From Crossiella equi (lineage in GTDB: Bacteria > Actinomycetota > Actinomycetes > Mycobacteriales > Pseudonocardiaceae), in contig NZ_JAGIOO010000001.1 in assembly GCF_017876755.1 (NCBI RefSeq), forward strand, positions 4,883,786 through 4,947,785: a stretch of DNA of 64,000 bases, in the 5' to 3' direction. The notes under the pieces are model-generated. The model was not told where the DNA came from, did not search any database, and was given only the letters and a program-made list of their open reading frames with translations. Within the stretch, counting starts at the first letter, position 1. Every line of letters starts with the position of its first letter. This document shows, piece after piece, positions 26,414-35,031 of this stretch. The position numbers were made by a program, and so were the translations under genes.

Positions 26414-27337
26414 ATGCGCATCGTGTCCCTGCTGCCCGCCGCGACCGACATCCTGGCCGTGCTCGGCAAGGCGCCGGAGCTGGTCGGGCGCACACACGAG
26501 TGCGACTGGCCGCCCTCGGTCGCGTCGGTGCCGGTGGTCACCGAGAGCTCGATCGACCAGGACCGCATGAGCAGCCGGGAGATCTCCGCCGCGGTCGGGG
26601 GCGCGGGCCACCGCGGCTCCTCGCTGTACGGCCTCACCGACCGGTTCGCCGCGGTCGCCCCGGACCTCGTGCTCACCCAGGACCTGTGCGAGGTGTGCGC
26701 GCTGTCCTACCGCCGGGTCGCCGACGAGCTGCGCGTGCTGGACACCGGCCCCACGGTGCCCAGCCCCAAGTTGCTCAGCCTGGAACCCCGCACCCTGGCC
26801 GAGGTGCTGGGCTGCGTGCGCCTGGTCGGCGCCGAGCTCGGGGTGGCCGGTCTCGCCGAGCAGCGGGTGGCCGAGCTGACCGGGCGCCTGGCCGCGGTGC
26901 GCGCGGCGGTGGCCGGACGCCCGCGGCCCCGGGTGGCGGCCATCGAGTGGCTGGACCCGCTGTGGCCCGCCGGGCACTGGGTGCCGGAGCAGGTCGCCGC
27001 CGCCGGTGGGACCCCGCTGCTGGCGGAGCCGGGTGAGCACACCTCGGCCATGGCCTTCGACGACCTGGTGGCCGCGCGGCCGGAGGTCGTGCTGGTGCTG
27101 CCGTGCGGTTTCCCGCCGGAGCGCACCGAGTCCGAGCTGCACCTGCTCCTCGGCCATCCACAGTGGACAGAGTTGGCCGCGCCCGAGGTCTGGGTGCTGG
27201 ACGGGCCCGCCTACTTCAACCGGCCCGGGCCGAGGGTGGTGCGCGGGGCCGAGGTGCTCGCGCACGTGCTGCACGGGGTCACCGTCGGCGAACCGGTGAC
27301 CGAAGCCGAGGCGCGGCGGGTCAGAGCACGAGCTTGA
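26414..27337 (+). CDS. Cobalamin-binding-type periplasmic-fold protein without signal peptide
   Basis: 307 residues, type III periplasmic-binding fold as in BtuF and cobalamin-binding proteins: [44 protein letters not shown], and [14 protein letters not shown] near the end. No signal peptide or lipobox, as in many actinobacterial members, so it is probably cytoplasmic; a scavenging or corrinoid-handling role is inferred. No Shine-Dalgarno; TACCTT (26402-26407) lies 6 nt before ATG, inside the preceding terminator tail, so the transcript may be leaderless. Its 3' end overlaps the convergent gene by 17 bp. Confidence 0.82.
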   Translation: MRIVSLLPAATDILAVLGKAPELVGRTHECDWPPSVASVPVVTESSIDQDRMSSREISAAVGGAGHRGSSLYGLTDRFAAVAPDLVLTQDLCEVCALSYRRVADELRVLDTGPTVPSPKLLSLEPRTLAEVLGCVRLVGAELGVAGLAEQRVAELTGRLAAVRAAVAGRPRPRVAAIEWLDPLWPAGHWVPEQVAAAGGTPLLAEPGEHTSAMAFDDLVAARPEVVLVLPCGFPPERTESELHLLLGHPQWTELAAPEVWVLDGPAYFNRPGPRVVRGAEVLAHVLHGVTVGEPVTEAEARRVRARA

Positions 27338-28085
27338 GCACGATCACCACGATGCCGACGAGCGCCGCACCAGCACCGCCCCAGGCGGCGAGCAGCTGGT
27401 ACCGGCTGGTGGTGGCCCGGACCTCCTCCTCGCTGCGCGTGGAGATCACGTACGGGCCCTGGGCCGGTTTGCCGAATGCCAGCTGGCCGGTGCGGTCGCT
27501 GACCTCACCGTGCACGAACAGGTGCGCACCCGGGCGCAGCACCCACTCGGTGTACTCGTAGCCGATGGTGCCCTCGCGCGAGGAGCTGAGCAGCGTGGCC
27601 AGGATCCCCCGCTCCGCCTGCTCCGCGCGCTCGAACCGCTCCACGGTCAGCTCCGGCCGGTCGATGCGTGCGCCCTGCGGCTGCACCAGCACCACGCCGG
27701 TCGCGTCCTGTACGCCGAAGACGGTGCTGGAGGTGGTGTCCGAGACGGTCTCGGTGGCCTCGGTCTCCTTGCGCTTGCCCTGGTGGTCGCGGCCGACCTT
27801 GCGGTAGCGCCTGCGCACCTGGGCGCGGAACCACACGCACTCGGTGCCGGTGATCTCCGCGCGCAGCGGTCCGTACGGACCGGGCACGGCCTGCCCGACC
27901 ACCTCGGCCGCCCGCCGCAGCCCCGTCCCGATCTCGGCCGCCGCCGACCGGTAGGTGGCCAACTCGGCCACCGGCTCGGTCTCGGTGGCGATCATCGCGT
28001 GCACCTCCCGGCGCAGGAAGTGCGCGTAGAGGTAGGCACCCACCCCCGCGAGGACCAGCACGACCCCCAGAACCAGCCCCACCAT
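27321..28085 (-). CDS. GIDE-domain membrane protein (E3 ubiquitin ligase-like family)
   Basis: 254 residues from ATG 28085. One membrane helix at the N-terminus ([20 protein letters not shown]) and one at the C-terminus ([17 protein letters not shown]). The central part matches the GIDE domain shared with eukaryotic MUL1: [56 protein letters not shown]. Bacterial members lack the RING finger and this one has no RING Cys set, so ligase activity is not expected; they are thought to work at the envelope. Divergent from the SDR gene (43 bp gap). Confidence 0.72.
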   Translation of the reverse strand: MVGLVLGVVLVLAGVGAYLYAHFLRREVHAMIATETEPVAELATYRSAAAEIGTGLRRAAEVVGQAVPGPYGPLRAEITGTECVWFRAQVRRRYRKVGRDHQGKRKETEATETVSDTTSSTVFGVQDATGVVLVQPQGARIDRPELTVERFERAEQAERGILATLLSSSREGTIGYEYTEWVLRPGAHLFVHGEVSDRTGQLAFGKPAQGPYVISTRSEEEVRATTSRYQLLAAWGGAGAALVGIVVIVLKLVL

Positions 28086-28128
28086 GGGGCCGAACCTACC
28101 GGCCCGGGGGCTCCGGCACGATGCACCC

Positions 28129-28800
28129 ATGCCGAAGGTCATGGTCATCACCGGCGCCTCCGCCGGGATCGGTGCCGCCACCGCCCGCCGCGCCGCCGCC
28201 GAGGGGTACCGGCTGGTCCTGGCCGCGCGCACCCCCGGGCCGCTGCACGCGCTGGCGGCGGAGCTGGGCGCGCTCGCGGTGCCGTGCGACATCGCGGACT
28301 GGGACCAGGTGCGGTCGCTGGTCGACCGCGCGGTCGCGGAGTTCGGACAGCTCGACGTCGTGTTCGCCAACGCCGGGCACAGCGTCGTGACCAGCTTCGC
28401 CACCGACGACTGCGCCCCGCCGGAGCAGTGGCGGGACATGGTGCTGGCCAACGTCTACGGCACGGCGATCACCGCCAAGGCCACCCTGCCGCACCTGGCG
28501 CGCAGCGGCGGCCACCTGGTGCTCACCGGTTCGGCGGCGGGCCGGGGCGTGCGGCCGGGCAACCTGTACTCGGCCACCAAGTGGGCGGTCACCGGCCTGG
28601 CGCAGAACATCCGGGCCGAGGTGACCGGCGTGCGGGTCACCCTGCTGCAGCCCGGACTGGTGGACACCGGCGGCATCCCGGCCCACCGCGCGACCGAGCC
28701 GAAGCTGGACCCGGACGACGTGGCCCGCGCGGTGCTCTACGCGGTGGCCCAGCCCGCGCACGTGAACGTGGACGAGGTGGTCATCCGCCCGGCGGGCTGA
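28129..28800 (+). CDS. Short-chain dehydrogenase/reductase
   Basis: 223 residues from ATG 28129 (MPKVMVITGASAGIGAAT). Classical SDR marks: NAD(P)-binding TGASAGIG, DIADWDQ, NAGHS, catalytic Ser in LTGSAAG and YSATK (Tyr/Lys), and PGLVDTG after the active site. The Asn of the tetrad region is present in LANVYG. Substrate unknown; the family oxidises or reduces alcohols and ketones. Its last 20 bp overlap the convergent SnoaL-like gene. Confidence 0.88.
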   Translation: MPKVMVITGASAGIGAATARRAAAEGYRLVLAARTPGPLHALAAELGALAVPCDIADWDQVRSLVDRAVAEFGQLDVVFANAGHSVVTSFATDDCAPPEQWRDMVLANVYGTAITAKATLPHLARSGGHLVLTGSAAGRGVRPGNLYSATKWAVTGLAQNIRAEVTGVRVTLLQPGLVDTGGIPAHRATEPKLDPDDVARAVLYAVAQPAHVNVDEVVIRPAG

Positions 28801-29269
28801 CCGGCGCCGACCCGGTGGTCCACCCGGCACGCAGCTCGATCCGGGCGAACCGCCACCCCCCGACCGTGCGCTCGACCACGGCGGTGAACAACCCCCCAAC
28901 CCCGAACACCTGCTCAGCCACCCCGTGCACGTGCGTGACGATGGCATTCCACCGCACCCGCGCCCGATCCCCACCCAACTCGATCACATGATTGGCGGTG
29001 ACGTGCTGGCTGAACGCGAACCCCCCGAACAGCTCCCGGGAAGCCTCGGCATACCCGTCCAACCCAGTGCTGCCACCAACCGCCAGATCGAACTCCACCC
29101 CAGGCGTGAACAGCCCAGCCGCGGTCACCGGATCAAACCGCCGCTCATCCAGGCTCAACGCGTACGCATCCACCAGCGCACTGATCTCCGCCCGATCACT
29201 GAGCACCCGAACCCGCTCCCGAAGCACCCGGATCTCATCCTCAACGCTCCCCACAACCCCACCATGCAT
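28781..29269 (-). CDS. SnoaL/NTF2-like domain protein
   Basis: 162 residues: an N-terminal helix, then the NTF2/SnoaL cone fold (LSDRAEISALVDAYALSLDE, LFTPGVEFDLAVGG, VRWNAIVTHVHGV, WRFARIELRAGW). Such proteins are isomerases, cyclases or hydrolases of small polyketide- or steroid-like substrates, or non-enzymatic. ATG 29269 is chosen because TAGTTT (29283-29278 on the minus strand) lies 8 nt upstream, a leaderless pattern; the GGAGG directly before ATG is too close to serve as a ribosome-binding site. The promoter and first codons are the left edge of the 179-bp tandem array, so this gene has four copies of its own promoter upstream. Confidence 0.75.
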   Translation of the reverse strand: MHGGVVGSVEDEIRVLRERVRVLSDRAEISALVDAYALSLDERRFDPVTAAGLFTPGVEFDLAVGGSTGLDGYAEASRELFGGFAFSQHVTANHVIELGGDRARVRWNAIVTHVHGVAEQVFGVGGLFTAVVERTVGGWRFARIELRAGWTTGSAPVSPPGG

Positions 29270-29947
29270 CCTCCAGCAAACTAGAGGTCAAGCATTCCGA
29301 TGCGAGGCGCACGCACGCTGGTTCAGCACCGACCGCCCCGTGGGGGTCCGGGGGCTCGGCCCCCGGGCAGATACGCGAAAGCGGTCTGATCCAGTTCCTC
29401 CGGATCAGACAGCTTCCACCAACGCTCCCCACAACCCCCACCATGCATCCTCCAGCAAACTAGAGGTCAAGCATTCCGATGCGAGGCGCACGCACGCTGG
29501 TTCAGCACCGACCGCCCCGTGGGGGTCCGGGGGCTCGGCCCCCGGGCAGATACGCGAAAGCGGTCTGATCCAGTTCCTCCGGATCAGACAGCTTCCACCA
29601 ACGCTCCCCACAACCCCCACCATGCATCCTCCAGCAAACTAGAGGTCAAGCATTCCGATGCGAGGCGCACGCACGCTGGTTCAGCACCGACCGCCCCGTG
29701 GGGGTCCGGGGGCTCGGCCCCCGGGCAGATACGCGAAAGCGGTCTGATCCAGTTCCTCCGGATCAGACAGCTTCCACCAACGCTCCCCACAACCCCCACC
29801 ATGCATCCTCCAGCAAACTAGAGGTCAAGCATTCCGATGCGAGGCGCACGCACGCTGGTTCAGCACCGACCGCCCCGTGGGGGTCCGGGGGCTCGGCCCC
29901 CGGGCAGATACGCGAAAGCGGTCTGATCCAGTTCCTCCGGATCAGAC
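29243..29947 (-). repeat. Tandem array, four copies of a 179-bp unit
   Basis: Units begin at 29243, 29421, 29600 and 29779 (periods 178, 179, 179 bp; copy 1 lacks one C) and are otherwise identical by eye. Each contains, on the minus strand, half of the tRNA terminator hairpin, a GC hairpin (CCGGGGGC-TCG-GCCCCCGG), the TAGTTT hexamer and the ATG plus first codons of the SnoaL-like gene. The first three units end GGATCAGACAGCTTCCACC, while the last runs into the tRNA-Glu terminator. No spacer-repeat alternation, so not CRISPR. Reading frames inside are by-products: the period is not a multiple of three. Confidence 0.95.
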
Positions 29948-29954
29948 CGCTTTC
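29914..29954 (-). terminator. Terminator of tRNA-Glu
   Basis: Perfect 16-bp stem (29914-29929 with 29939-29954), 9-nt loop, just downstream of the tRNA on the minus strand. In the other three array copies only the 8-9 bp next to the loop can pair, because the outer arm changes to AGCTTCC. Confidence 0.75.
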
Positions 29955-29961
29955 ACCGCTG

Positions 29962-30034
29962 TAGCCCCGACGGGATTTGAACCCGCGCTACCGCCTTGAG
30001 AGGGCGGCGTCCTAGGCCGCTAGACGACGGGGCC
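29962..30034 (-). tRNA. tRNA-Glu (anticodon CUC)
   Basis: Cloverleaf folds cleanly: acceptor GGCCCCG with CGGGGCU, D-arm GUCUAGCGGCCUAGGAC, anticodon stem CCGCC/GGCGG with loop CUCUCAA (CUC at 34-36), T-arm CGGGUUCAAAUCCCG, discriminator A. 3' CCA is not encoded. It reads GAG codons, the main Glu codon in this high-GC genome. Confidence 0.95.
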
Positions 30035-30157
30035 AGGACTTGCTTCGCGGAAGAGCTTACCGCAAGGGGTGGCCGGGTTCCCAATCGGGTCCAGAGGCGA
30101 CCGGATCGGGCACAGCAAGTCGGGTGCGCCCGCCCGGACGCCCCTAGCGTTGACCAC

Positions 30158-31006
30158 GTGCTGGAACGACTCAACCAAGCCATGGCCCACATCGAGGACC
30201 ACCTCGAGGACCACGTCGACGCCAAGGAGCTGGCCCGCCTCGCGGGCACCTCCGAGTACCACTTCCGGCGGATGTTCTCGGCGCTGGCCGGGCTGTCGCT
30301 GAGCGAGTACGTCCGGCGCAGGCGGCTCACGCAGGCGGCGAAGGAGGTCCTCAGTGGACAGGCCTCGCTGCTCGACATCGCCGTGCGGTGGGGCTACGGC
30401 TCCAACGAGGCCTTCGCGCGTGCGTTCAAGGCCATGCACGACATCGGACCGCAGGAAGCCCGCAACACCAAGGCGGCCTTGCGGTCCCAGCAGATCCTCA
30501 GCTTCCGGCTGACCGTCGAAGGGAGTACGAACATGGAGTACCGGATCGTCGAACGCGAGGCGTTCCGGGTGGTCGGGCGCGGTACCCGGGTACCGCTCGT
30601 CCACGTGGGCATGAACCCCGCGATCGTGGAGTTCATCAAGGGCATCGGCATGCCGACGCTGGAGCGCATGAAGGAGCTCAGCGACAGCGAGCCGCAGGGC
30701 CTCGTCGCGCTGACCGACAACGCCGAGGGCGTCGAGGAGGGGGACCACCTCGACTACTTCCACGGCGTGGTCACCACCCGCGAGGCGCCGCAGGACATGG
30801 AGACCCGCACCATCCCCGCGGGCACCTGGGCGGTGTTCAGCAACGAGGGCCCGTACCCGCACTCGGTGCAGTACCTGTGGCGCGACATCTACACCCAGTG
30901 GTTCCCGTCGAACCCGTACGAGAGCGCCCCGGGGCCGCAGATGCTGCGGACCGAGATCAACGGGGACACCGCGAAGTCGGAGCTGTGGATTCCGGTCACC
31001 GGCTGA
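30158..31006 (+). CDS. AraC-family regulator with GyrI-like ligand domain
   Basis: 282 residues from GTG 30158 (VLERLNQAMAHIEDHLEDHV). Residues 5-105 are a double helix-turn-helix AraC domain (DAKELARLAGTSEYHFRRMF and IAVRWGYGSNEAFARAFKAM); residues about 128-282 are a GyrI-like/AraC effector-binding domain (MEYRIVEREAFRVVGRG, YFHGVVTTREAP, AVFSNEGPYPHSVQYLWRDI). Rob/BmrR-like proteins bind hydrophobic compounds this way. TAGCGT (30145-30150) lies 7 nt before the GTG, a leaderless pattern. Its target is unknown; the amidohydrolase 24 bp downstream has its own -10. Confidence 0.9.
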   Translation: MLERLNQAMAHIEDHLEDHVDAKELARLAGTSEYHFRRMFSALAGLSLSEYVRRRRLTQAAKEVLSGQASLLDIAVRWGYGSNEAFARAFKAMHDIGPQEARNTKAALRSQQILSFRLTVEGSTNMEYRIVEREAFRVVGRGTRVPLVHVGMNPAIVEFIKGIGMPTLERMKELSDSEPQGLVALTDNAEGVEEGDHLDYFHGVVTTREAPQDMETRTIPAGTWAVFSNEGPYPHSVQYLWRDIYTQWFPSNPYESAPGPQMLRTEINGDTAKSELWIPVTG

Positions 31007-31030
31007 CCCCGGCCGTCCTATCCTGGCCGC

Positions 31031-32536
31031 ATGGGGGATCCAAGCCGCAGGGAGTTCCTGTCCTGGCTGGCCAGGGGCACGTTCGGGGCGGTGGTGCTGG
31101 GGTCCGCGGCCCCGGCTGAGGCCAGTCCGGCCGAGGTCACCGTGCTGGTGCGGACCACGCTCATCGATGGCACCGGACGGCCGCCGGTGCCGGACGCGAC
31201 GGTGGTCCTGTCCGGGGACCGCGTCCTCGCGGCAGGCAGGCACCCGGAGGTACCCCGGGTGCCCGGTGTCCGGGTCGTGGACCTGCACGGCAAGTACGTC
31301 ATCCCCGGTCTGTGGGACCTGCACACCCACTCGGGCTTCTTCGCGGGCACCATCCCGGAGCTGCACGTCGTGCACGGCGTCACCGGCGTCCGGGAGATGT
31401 GGGGCCTGCCCGCCACCCACGAGGTGCGCGACCTCATCGAGGCCGGTGAGGTGCTCGGCCCCCGCATGGTCATCTCCAGCGTGGTGGTCGACGGCCCGGG
31501 CAGCCCGTGGCCGGACGTCGACCTGGTGCGCACCGAGGCGGAGGCCTGGGCGGCCGTGCACCGGGCGAAGGCGGGCGGCGCGGACCTGGTCAAGGTCTAC
31601 TCGTTCCTGTCGGCCGAGTGCCACGCCGCCATCGCGGACGAATGCCGCCAGGTGGGCCTGCGGTTCGCCGGGCACGTGCCGGCCCGCGTACCGGTGCAGG
31701 TCGCGACCGACCTGGGCCAGCACACCCACGAGCACCTCTACAACCTGTTCACCTCCACCGCGACCGACGCGGACGAGCGGTACCGGCGCCTGGCCGAGCT
31801 GTCGACGGACCCCGCCCACCCGAACTGGTGGGGCAGGCACGCCCAGCGGATCGAACGGGAGGCGGTGGCCACCCACGACCCGGCCCGCGCCCGTGACCTG
31901 TTCGCCAGCCTGGCCCGACGCCCAGGCTGGCAGTCCCCGACCCTGTTCGTCGAACGGCAGATGTCACTGTCCCCGGAGACGGTCCTGACCGATCCGGTGG
32001 TCCGCGACCGTCTGCGCTACATCCCGGTCGAGCTGCGCGAACAGTGGCTGGCCACGATGCGCACCCGCCCACCCCGCACCCCGGAACAGGTGGCCGAGGG
32101 CCTCCGCTTCAACGACGCCCGGCTGGACCTCCTGGGCAGGCTGCACGAGGCGGGCGTCCCGATCGTGGCGAGCACGGACGCGGGCTACACCTACGTCTTC
32201 CCGGGCTTCGCCCTGCACGACGAACTGGCCCTGATGGCCCGCGCGGGCCTGCCCCCGATGGCCATCCTCCAGTCCGCCACGAGCGAAGCGGCCCGCTGCC
32301 TGGGCCTGGCCGACGCCTCGGGCACGGTCACCGCGGGCAAACAGGCCGACCTGGTCGTCCTGGACGCCAACCCGCTCACCGACATCACCAACACCCGCCG
32401 CATCCACGCGGTCGTCACCCGCGGCCGCTACCTGGGCCCCCAGGACCGCTCCCGCCTCCTGGCCGAGATCGAAGCCGCCGCCCAGACCCCGGTCGGCGCC
32501 CCCGTCCGGATGCCCGCCTCCTGCTGCTACCCGTGA
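31031..32536 (+). CDS. Tat-exported amidohydrolase family protein
   Basis: 501 residues. Twin-arginine signal SRREFLSWLARG at residues 5-16, hydrophobic stretch to about 32. Amidohydrolase (imidazolonepropionase/prolidase-like) features: TLIDGTGRPPVPDATVV, metal motif WDLHTHSG, a Lys in ADLVKVYSF that may be carbamylated, FAGHVPAR and THEHL His residues, and the metal Asp in VASTDAGYTY; ADLVVLDANPLTDITNTR closes the composite barrel. Metal site looks complete, so it should be an active hydrolase of amide or lactone bonds; substrate unknown. TATCCT (31019-31024) is 6 nt before ATG. Confidence 0.88.
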   Translation: MGDPSRREFLSWLARGTFGAVVLGSAAPAEASPAEVTVLVRTTLIDGTGRPPVPDATVVLSGDRVLAAGRHPEVPRVPGVRVVDLHGKYVIPGLWDLHTHSGFFAGTIPELHVVHGVTGVREMWGLPATHEVRDLIEAGEVLGPRMVISSVVVDGPGSPWPDVDLVRTEAEAWAAVHRAKAGGADLVKVYSFLSAECHAAIADECRQVGLRFAGHVPARVPVQVATDLGQHTHEHLYNLFTSTATDADERYRRLAELSTDPAHPNWWGRHAQRIEREAVATHDPARARDLFASLARRPGWQSPTLFVERQMSLSPETVLTDPVVRDRLRYIPVELREQWLATMRTRPPRTPEQVAEGLRFNDARLDLLGRLHEAGVPIVASTDAGYTYVFPGFALHDELALMARAGLPPMAILQSATSEAARCLGLADASGTVTAGKQADLVVLDANPLTDITNTRRIHAVVTRGRYLGPQDRSRLLAEIEAAAQTPVGAPVRMPASCCYP

Positions 32537-32546
32537 GGACCAGGAC

Positions 32547-33341
32547 ATGACCGACAACGCGGCGCTCGCCGCCATCCTCGACCGCCGGGACGCGGCCGGC
32601 ACCGAGCAGCTGCTCGGTGCGCTGGTCAGCGGCGGCGTGTTCGTCCCCACGCAGGCCAACGGCTCGGTGATGTTCCTCAGGGGTGAGGACGGCGAGCCCG
32701 TGCTGCCCGGCTACGTGAGCGAGGTGTGCTGCGCCGAGCTGCTGCCGGAGGCCGCCGCTGCCGTGCACTGCGATGCGCTGCGCCTGGCGGACATCGTGGC
32801 GAAGACCGAGGTGGCGACCCTTGCCCTGTTCTCCCGCCAGGGCTCGGCACGCGTCCCGGTGCCGCTGCTGCTGCGCGCGATGCGGGAGCAGGGCCGGGAC
32901 GCCGAGGGGGAGCTGATCGAGCTGAGCCGGTCCGCGCACCCGGCGGCGGTCGAGCTCCGCTACGCGATCTCGGAGCACATCCGGGAGTTCCCGGCGGTCC
33001 GGGCGGTCTGGATCGCACACGCGCGGTGGCCGGACACCGGCGTGGAGTCCCTCCTCCTGCACGTGGCCGTCGACGAGGAGCCGAAGCCCTCACGGTCGGC
33101 GAAGCGACTGATGGCGCTGCTCCTCGACGGGGAGGAGGTGCTCGGCGAGGGCGACCCTGCGGTGTCGGTGGTCGCCCTGAACACCAGGACGCACGCAGAG
33201 GTCATCGCCGACCTGGAGACCAGGGGCCTGGACACCGTGCGGCACGATCCCGCCACCGGCCAGGTCGAGGTGATCTCCCAGGAGTACGACCAGGCCCCCG
33301 CACCAGCGAAGAAGCGCTGGTGGCAGCGGCGGTCGCGTTAG
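32547..33341 (+). CDS. SseB-family protein
   Basis: 264 residues, 10 bp after the amidohydrolase with AGGACCAGGAC before ATG, so probably cotranscribed. The first 120 residues fit the SseB N-terminal domain (LLGALVSGGVFVPTQ, VMFLRGEDGEPVLPGY, AALF-like ATLALFSRQG) and residues 130-245 its C-terminal domain (VRAVWIAHARWPDTGVESLLLHV). Named after enhanced serine sensitivity in E. coli; the molecular role is unclear. Soluble, basic C-terminus (KKRWWQRRSR). Overlaps the dnaB stop by 4 bp. Confidence 0.75.
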   Translation: MTDNAALAAILDRRDAAGTEQLLGALVSGGVFVPTQANGSVMFLRGEDGEPVLPGYVSEVCCAELLPEAAAAVHCDALRLADIVAKTEVATLALFSRQGSARVPVPLLLRAMREQGRDAEGELIELSRSAHPAAVELRYAISEHIREFPAVRAVWIAHARWPDTGVESLLLHVAVDEEPKPSRSAKRLMALLLDGEEVLGEGDPAVSVVALNTRTHAEVIADLETRGLDTVRHDPATGQVEVISQEYDQAPAPAKKRWWQRRSR

Positions 33342-34717
33342 CTCTGCGCCAGGTCGGTGAAGCGGCTGTAGTGCAGCTGGTGGGCCACCACGATGGTCGC
33401 GGTGGGGCCCGCACGGTGCTTGGCGATGATCAGGTCGGCCTCGCCCGCGCGCGGGTCGTCGCGTTCCCAGGCGTCCGGGCGGTGGATCAGCATGACCATG
33501 TCCGCGTCCTGTTCCAGGGAGCCGGACTCGCGGAGGTCGGAGAGCATCGGGCGCTTGTCGGTGCGCTGTTCCGGACCTCGGTTGAGCTGGGACATCGCGA
33601 CCAGGGGGACCTGGAGCTCCTTGGCCAGCAGCTTGAGGTTTCGCGAGAACTCGGAGACTTCCTGCTGGCGGGACTCGACCTTCTTGCCGCTCGTCATCAG
33701 CTGCATGTAGTCCAGGACGATGAGCTTGAGGTCGTGGCGCTGCTTCAGGCGGCGGGCCTTGGCCCGGATCTCCATCATCGTCATGTTCGGCGAGTCGTCG
33801 ATGAAGAGCGGGGCCTCGCTGATCTCGCTCATGCGGCGGGCCAGGCGCGTCCAGTCGTCGTCGCTCATCTTGCCGCCGCGCATGTCGGCCAGGCGGATGC
33901 GGGCCTCGGCGCTGAGCATGCGCATGACGATCTCGGTTTTGCTCATTTCCAGCGAGAAGATGACGCTGGTCATGCCGTGCTTGATGGAGGCGCTGCGCGC
34001 GAAGTCCAGGCCGAGCGTGGACTTGCCGACACCCGGGCGGGCCGCGACGATGATCATCTGGCCCGGGTGCAGGCCGTTGGTCAGCGAGTCCAGGTCGATG
34101 AAGCCCGTGGGCACGCCCAGCGCGTTGCCGCCCCGGCTGGCGATGGCGTCGATCTCGTCCATCGTGGGCTGGAGCAGGTCCTCCAGCGCCGAGTAGTCCT
34201 CGGTGGTGCGGCGCTCGGTGACCTCGTAGATCGCCGCCTGCGCCCGGTCGACCACCTCGGTGACGTCCGCGCCCTCCGAGCCGTTGTGGCCCAGCTGCAC
34301 GATCTTGGTGCCCGCCTCGATCAGACGCCGGAGCACGGCCTTCTCCGCCACGATCTCGGCGTAGTAGCCCGCGTTGGCCGCGGTGGGCACGGTGGCGATC
34401 AGCGTGTGCATGTACGGCGCGCCGCCGACCCGCAGCAGCTCGCCCCGCCGCTCCAGCTCCGCCGAGACGGTGATCGCGTCGGCGGGCTCGCCCCGGGTGT
34501 AGAGGTCGAGGATGCACTCGTAGATCGACTGGTGCGCGGGCCGGTAGAAGTCGTTCGGCCGGACCGCCTCGACCACGTCCGCGATGGCGTCCTTGGACAG
34601 CAACATGCCGCCGAGCACGGACTGCTCGGCCGCGAGGTCCTGAGGGGGCTGGCGCTCGAAGCCACCGCCGGAGGATTCCGGACCGCCCCGAAAGTCACGG
34701 TCGTCCACCACGGCCAC
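33338..34717 (-). CDS. dnaB: Replicative DNA helicase
   Basis: Hexameric helicase that unwinds the replication fork. 459 residues from GTG 34717 (VAVVDDRDFRGG), 8 nt after GGAGG; this start matches mycobacterial DnaB (MAVVDD), so the in-frame GTG at 34747 is less likely. N-terminal domain starts RQPPQDLAAEQSVLGGMLLS; RecA-like domain has Walker A AARPGVGKSTL, Walker B LIVLDYMQLM and KHRAGPT. There is no intein at the LRESG junction, where several actinobacterial dnaB genes carry one; the residue there is Ser. Separated from rplI by a terminator and DnaA-box-like sites. Confidence 0.97.
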   Translation of the reverse strand: MAVVDDRDFRGGPESSGGGFERQPPQDLAAEQSVLGGMLLSKDAIADVVEAVRPNDFYRPAHQSIYECILDLYTRGEPADAITVSAELERRGELLRVGGAPYMHTLIATVPTAANAGYYAEIVAEKAVLRRLIEAGTKIVQLGHNGSEGADVTEVVDRAQAAIYEVTERRTTEDYSALEDLLQPTMDEIDAIASRGGNALGVPTGFIDLDSLTNGLHPGQMIIVAARPGVGKSTLGLDFARSASIKHGMTSVIFSLEMSKTEIVMRMLSAEARIRLADMRGGKMSDDDWTRLARRMSEISEAPLFIDDSPNMTMMEIRAKARRLKQRHDLKLIVLDYMQLMTSGKKVESRQQEVSEFSRNLKLLAKELQVPLVAMSQLNRGPEQRTDKRPMLSDLRESGSLEQDADMVMLIHRPDAWERDDPRAGEADLIIAKHRAGPTATIVVAHQLHYSRFTDLAQS

Positions 34718-34767
34718 TTCGTGCACCTCCGAATATTCGTCGCGCACCTGTGAGCAGCCCTGGAGCT

Positions 34768-34879
34768 AGCTGTCCACAGCTGGGCACAGGGGTCCTCGTA
34801 CCCTGTGGACAACTTGGGGAGAACCTGCGAGGAAAATTCAAAGCCCGCTGGTCAGGGCCTGTGTGTGCGGTGTGGAAAA
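34768..34879 (-). promoter_or_regulatory. Three DnaA-box-like 9-mers upstream of dnaB
   Basis: 34768-34776 is CTGTCCACA (one mismatch), 34802-34810 reads TTGTCCACA on the minus strand (exact actinobacterial DnaA box) and 34871-34879 reads TTTTCCACA on the minus strand. The first two also form a 9-bp inverted repeat TGTCCACAG/CTGTGGACA with 22 nt between. They lie 51-162 bp before the dnaB start, where the promoter should be. Confidence 0.5.
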
Positions 34880-34966
34880 ACCGGCCTGGAACTGGTTCGG
34901 CGTGTTGGGCGCGACCTGCACTGCGGCGTGTCGCGACCCGAAGGTGACGCTGAGACAAACAAGCAC

Positions 34967-35006
34967 AGGCACCGCCCGACTGGGTAGCCCCGATCGGGCG
35001 GCGCCT
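34967..35006 (-). terminator. Terminator after rplI
   Basis: AGGC-A-CCGCCCGA (34967-34979) pairs with TCGGGCGG-C-GCCT (34994-35006) with one mismatch, followed on the minus strand by TGCTTGTTTG. It isolates dnaB from the ribosomal-protein operon. Confidence 0.75.
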
Positions 35007-35031
35007 GCGCTCATTGACGAGCAGATCGTGC

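Noticed and set aside
29243-29947. CRISPR array
   Set aside because: Units are 179 bp, contiguous and near identical, with no unique spacers and no cas genes.
29241-29964. Several identical 67-100-residue frames on both strands inside the 179-bp array
   Set aside because: They are the same noncoding unit translated repeatedly; the 179-bp period breaks frame, and no family resemblance exists.
29962-30034. Integrated mobile element at tRNA-Glu
   Set aside because: No integrase, no second attachment-site copy of the tRNA 3' end; only the tandem array flanks it.
33338-34717. Intein in dnaB
   Set aside because: The helicase reads through the known insertion junction (LRESG) without interruption and is of normal length.
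34768-34879. Chromosomal origin (oriC)
   Set aside because: Only three DnaA-like boxes, no AT-rich unwinding element, no dnaA or dnaN; better explained as dnaB regulation.
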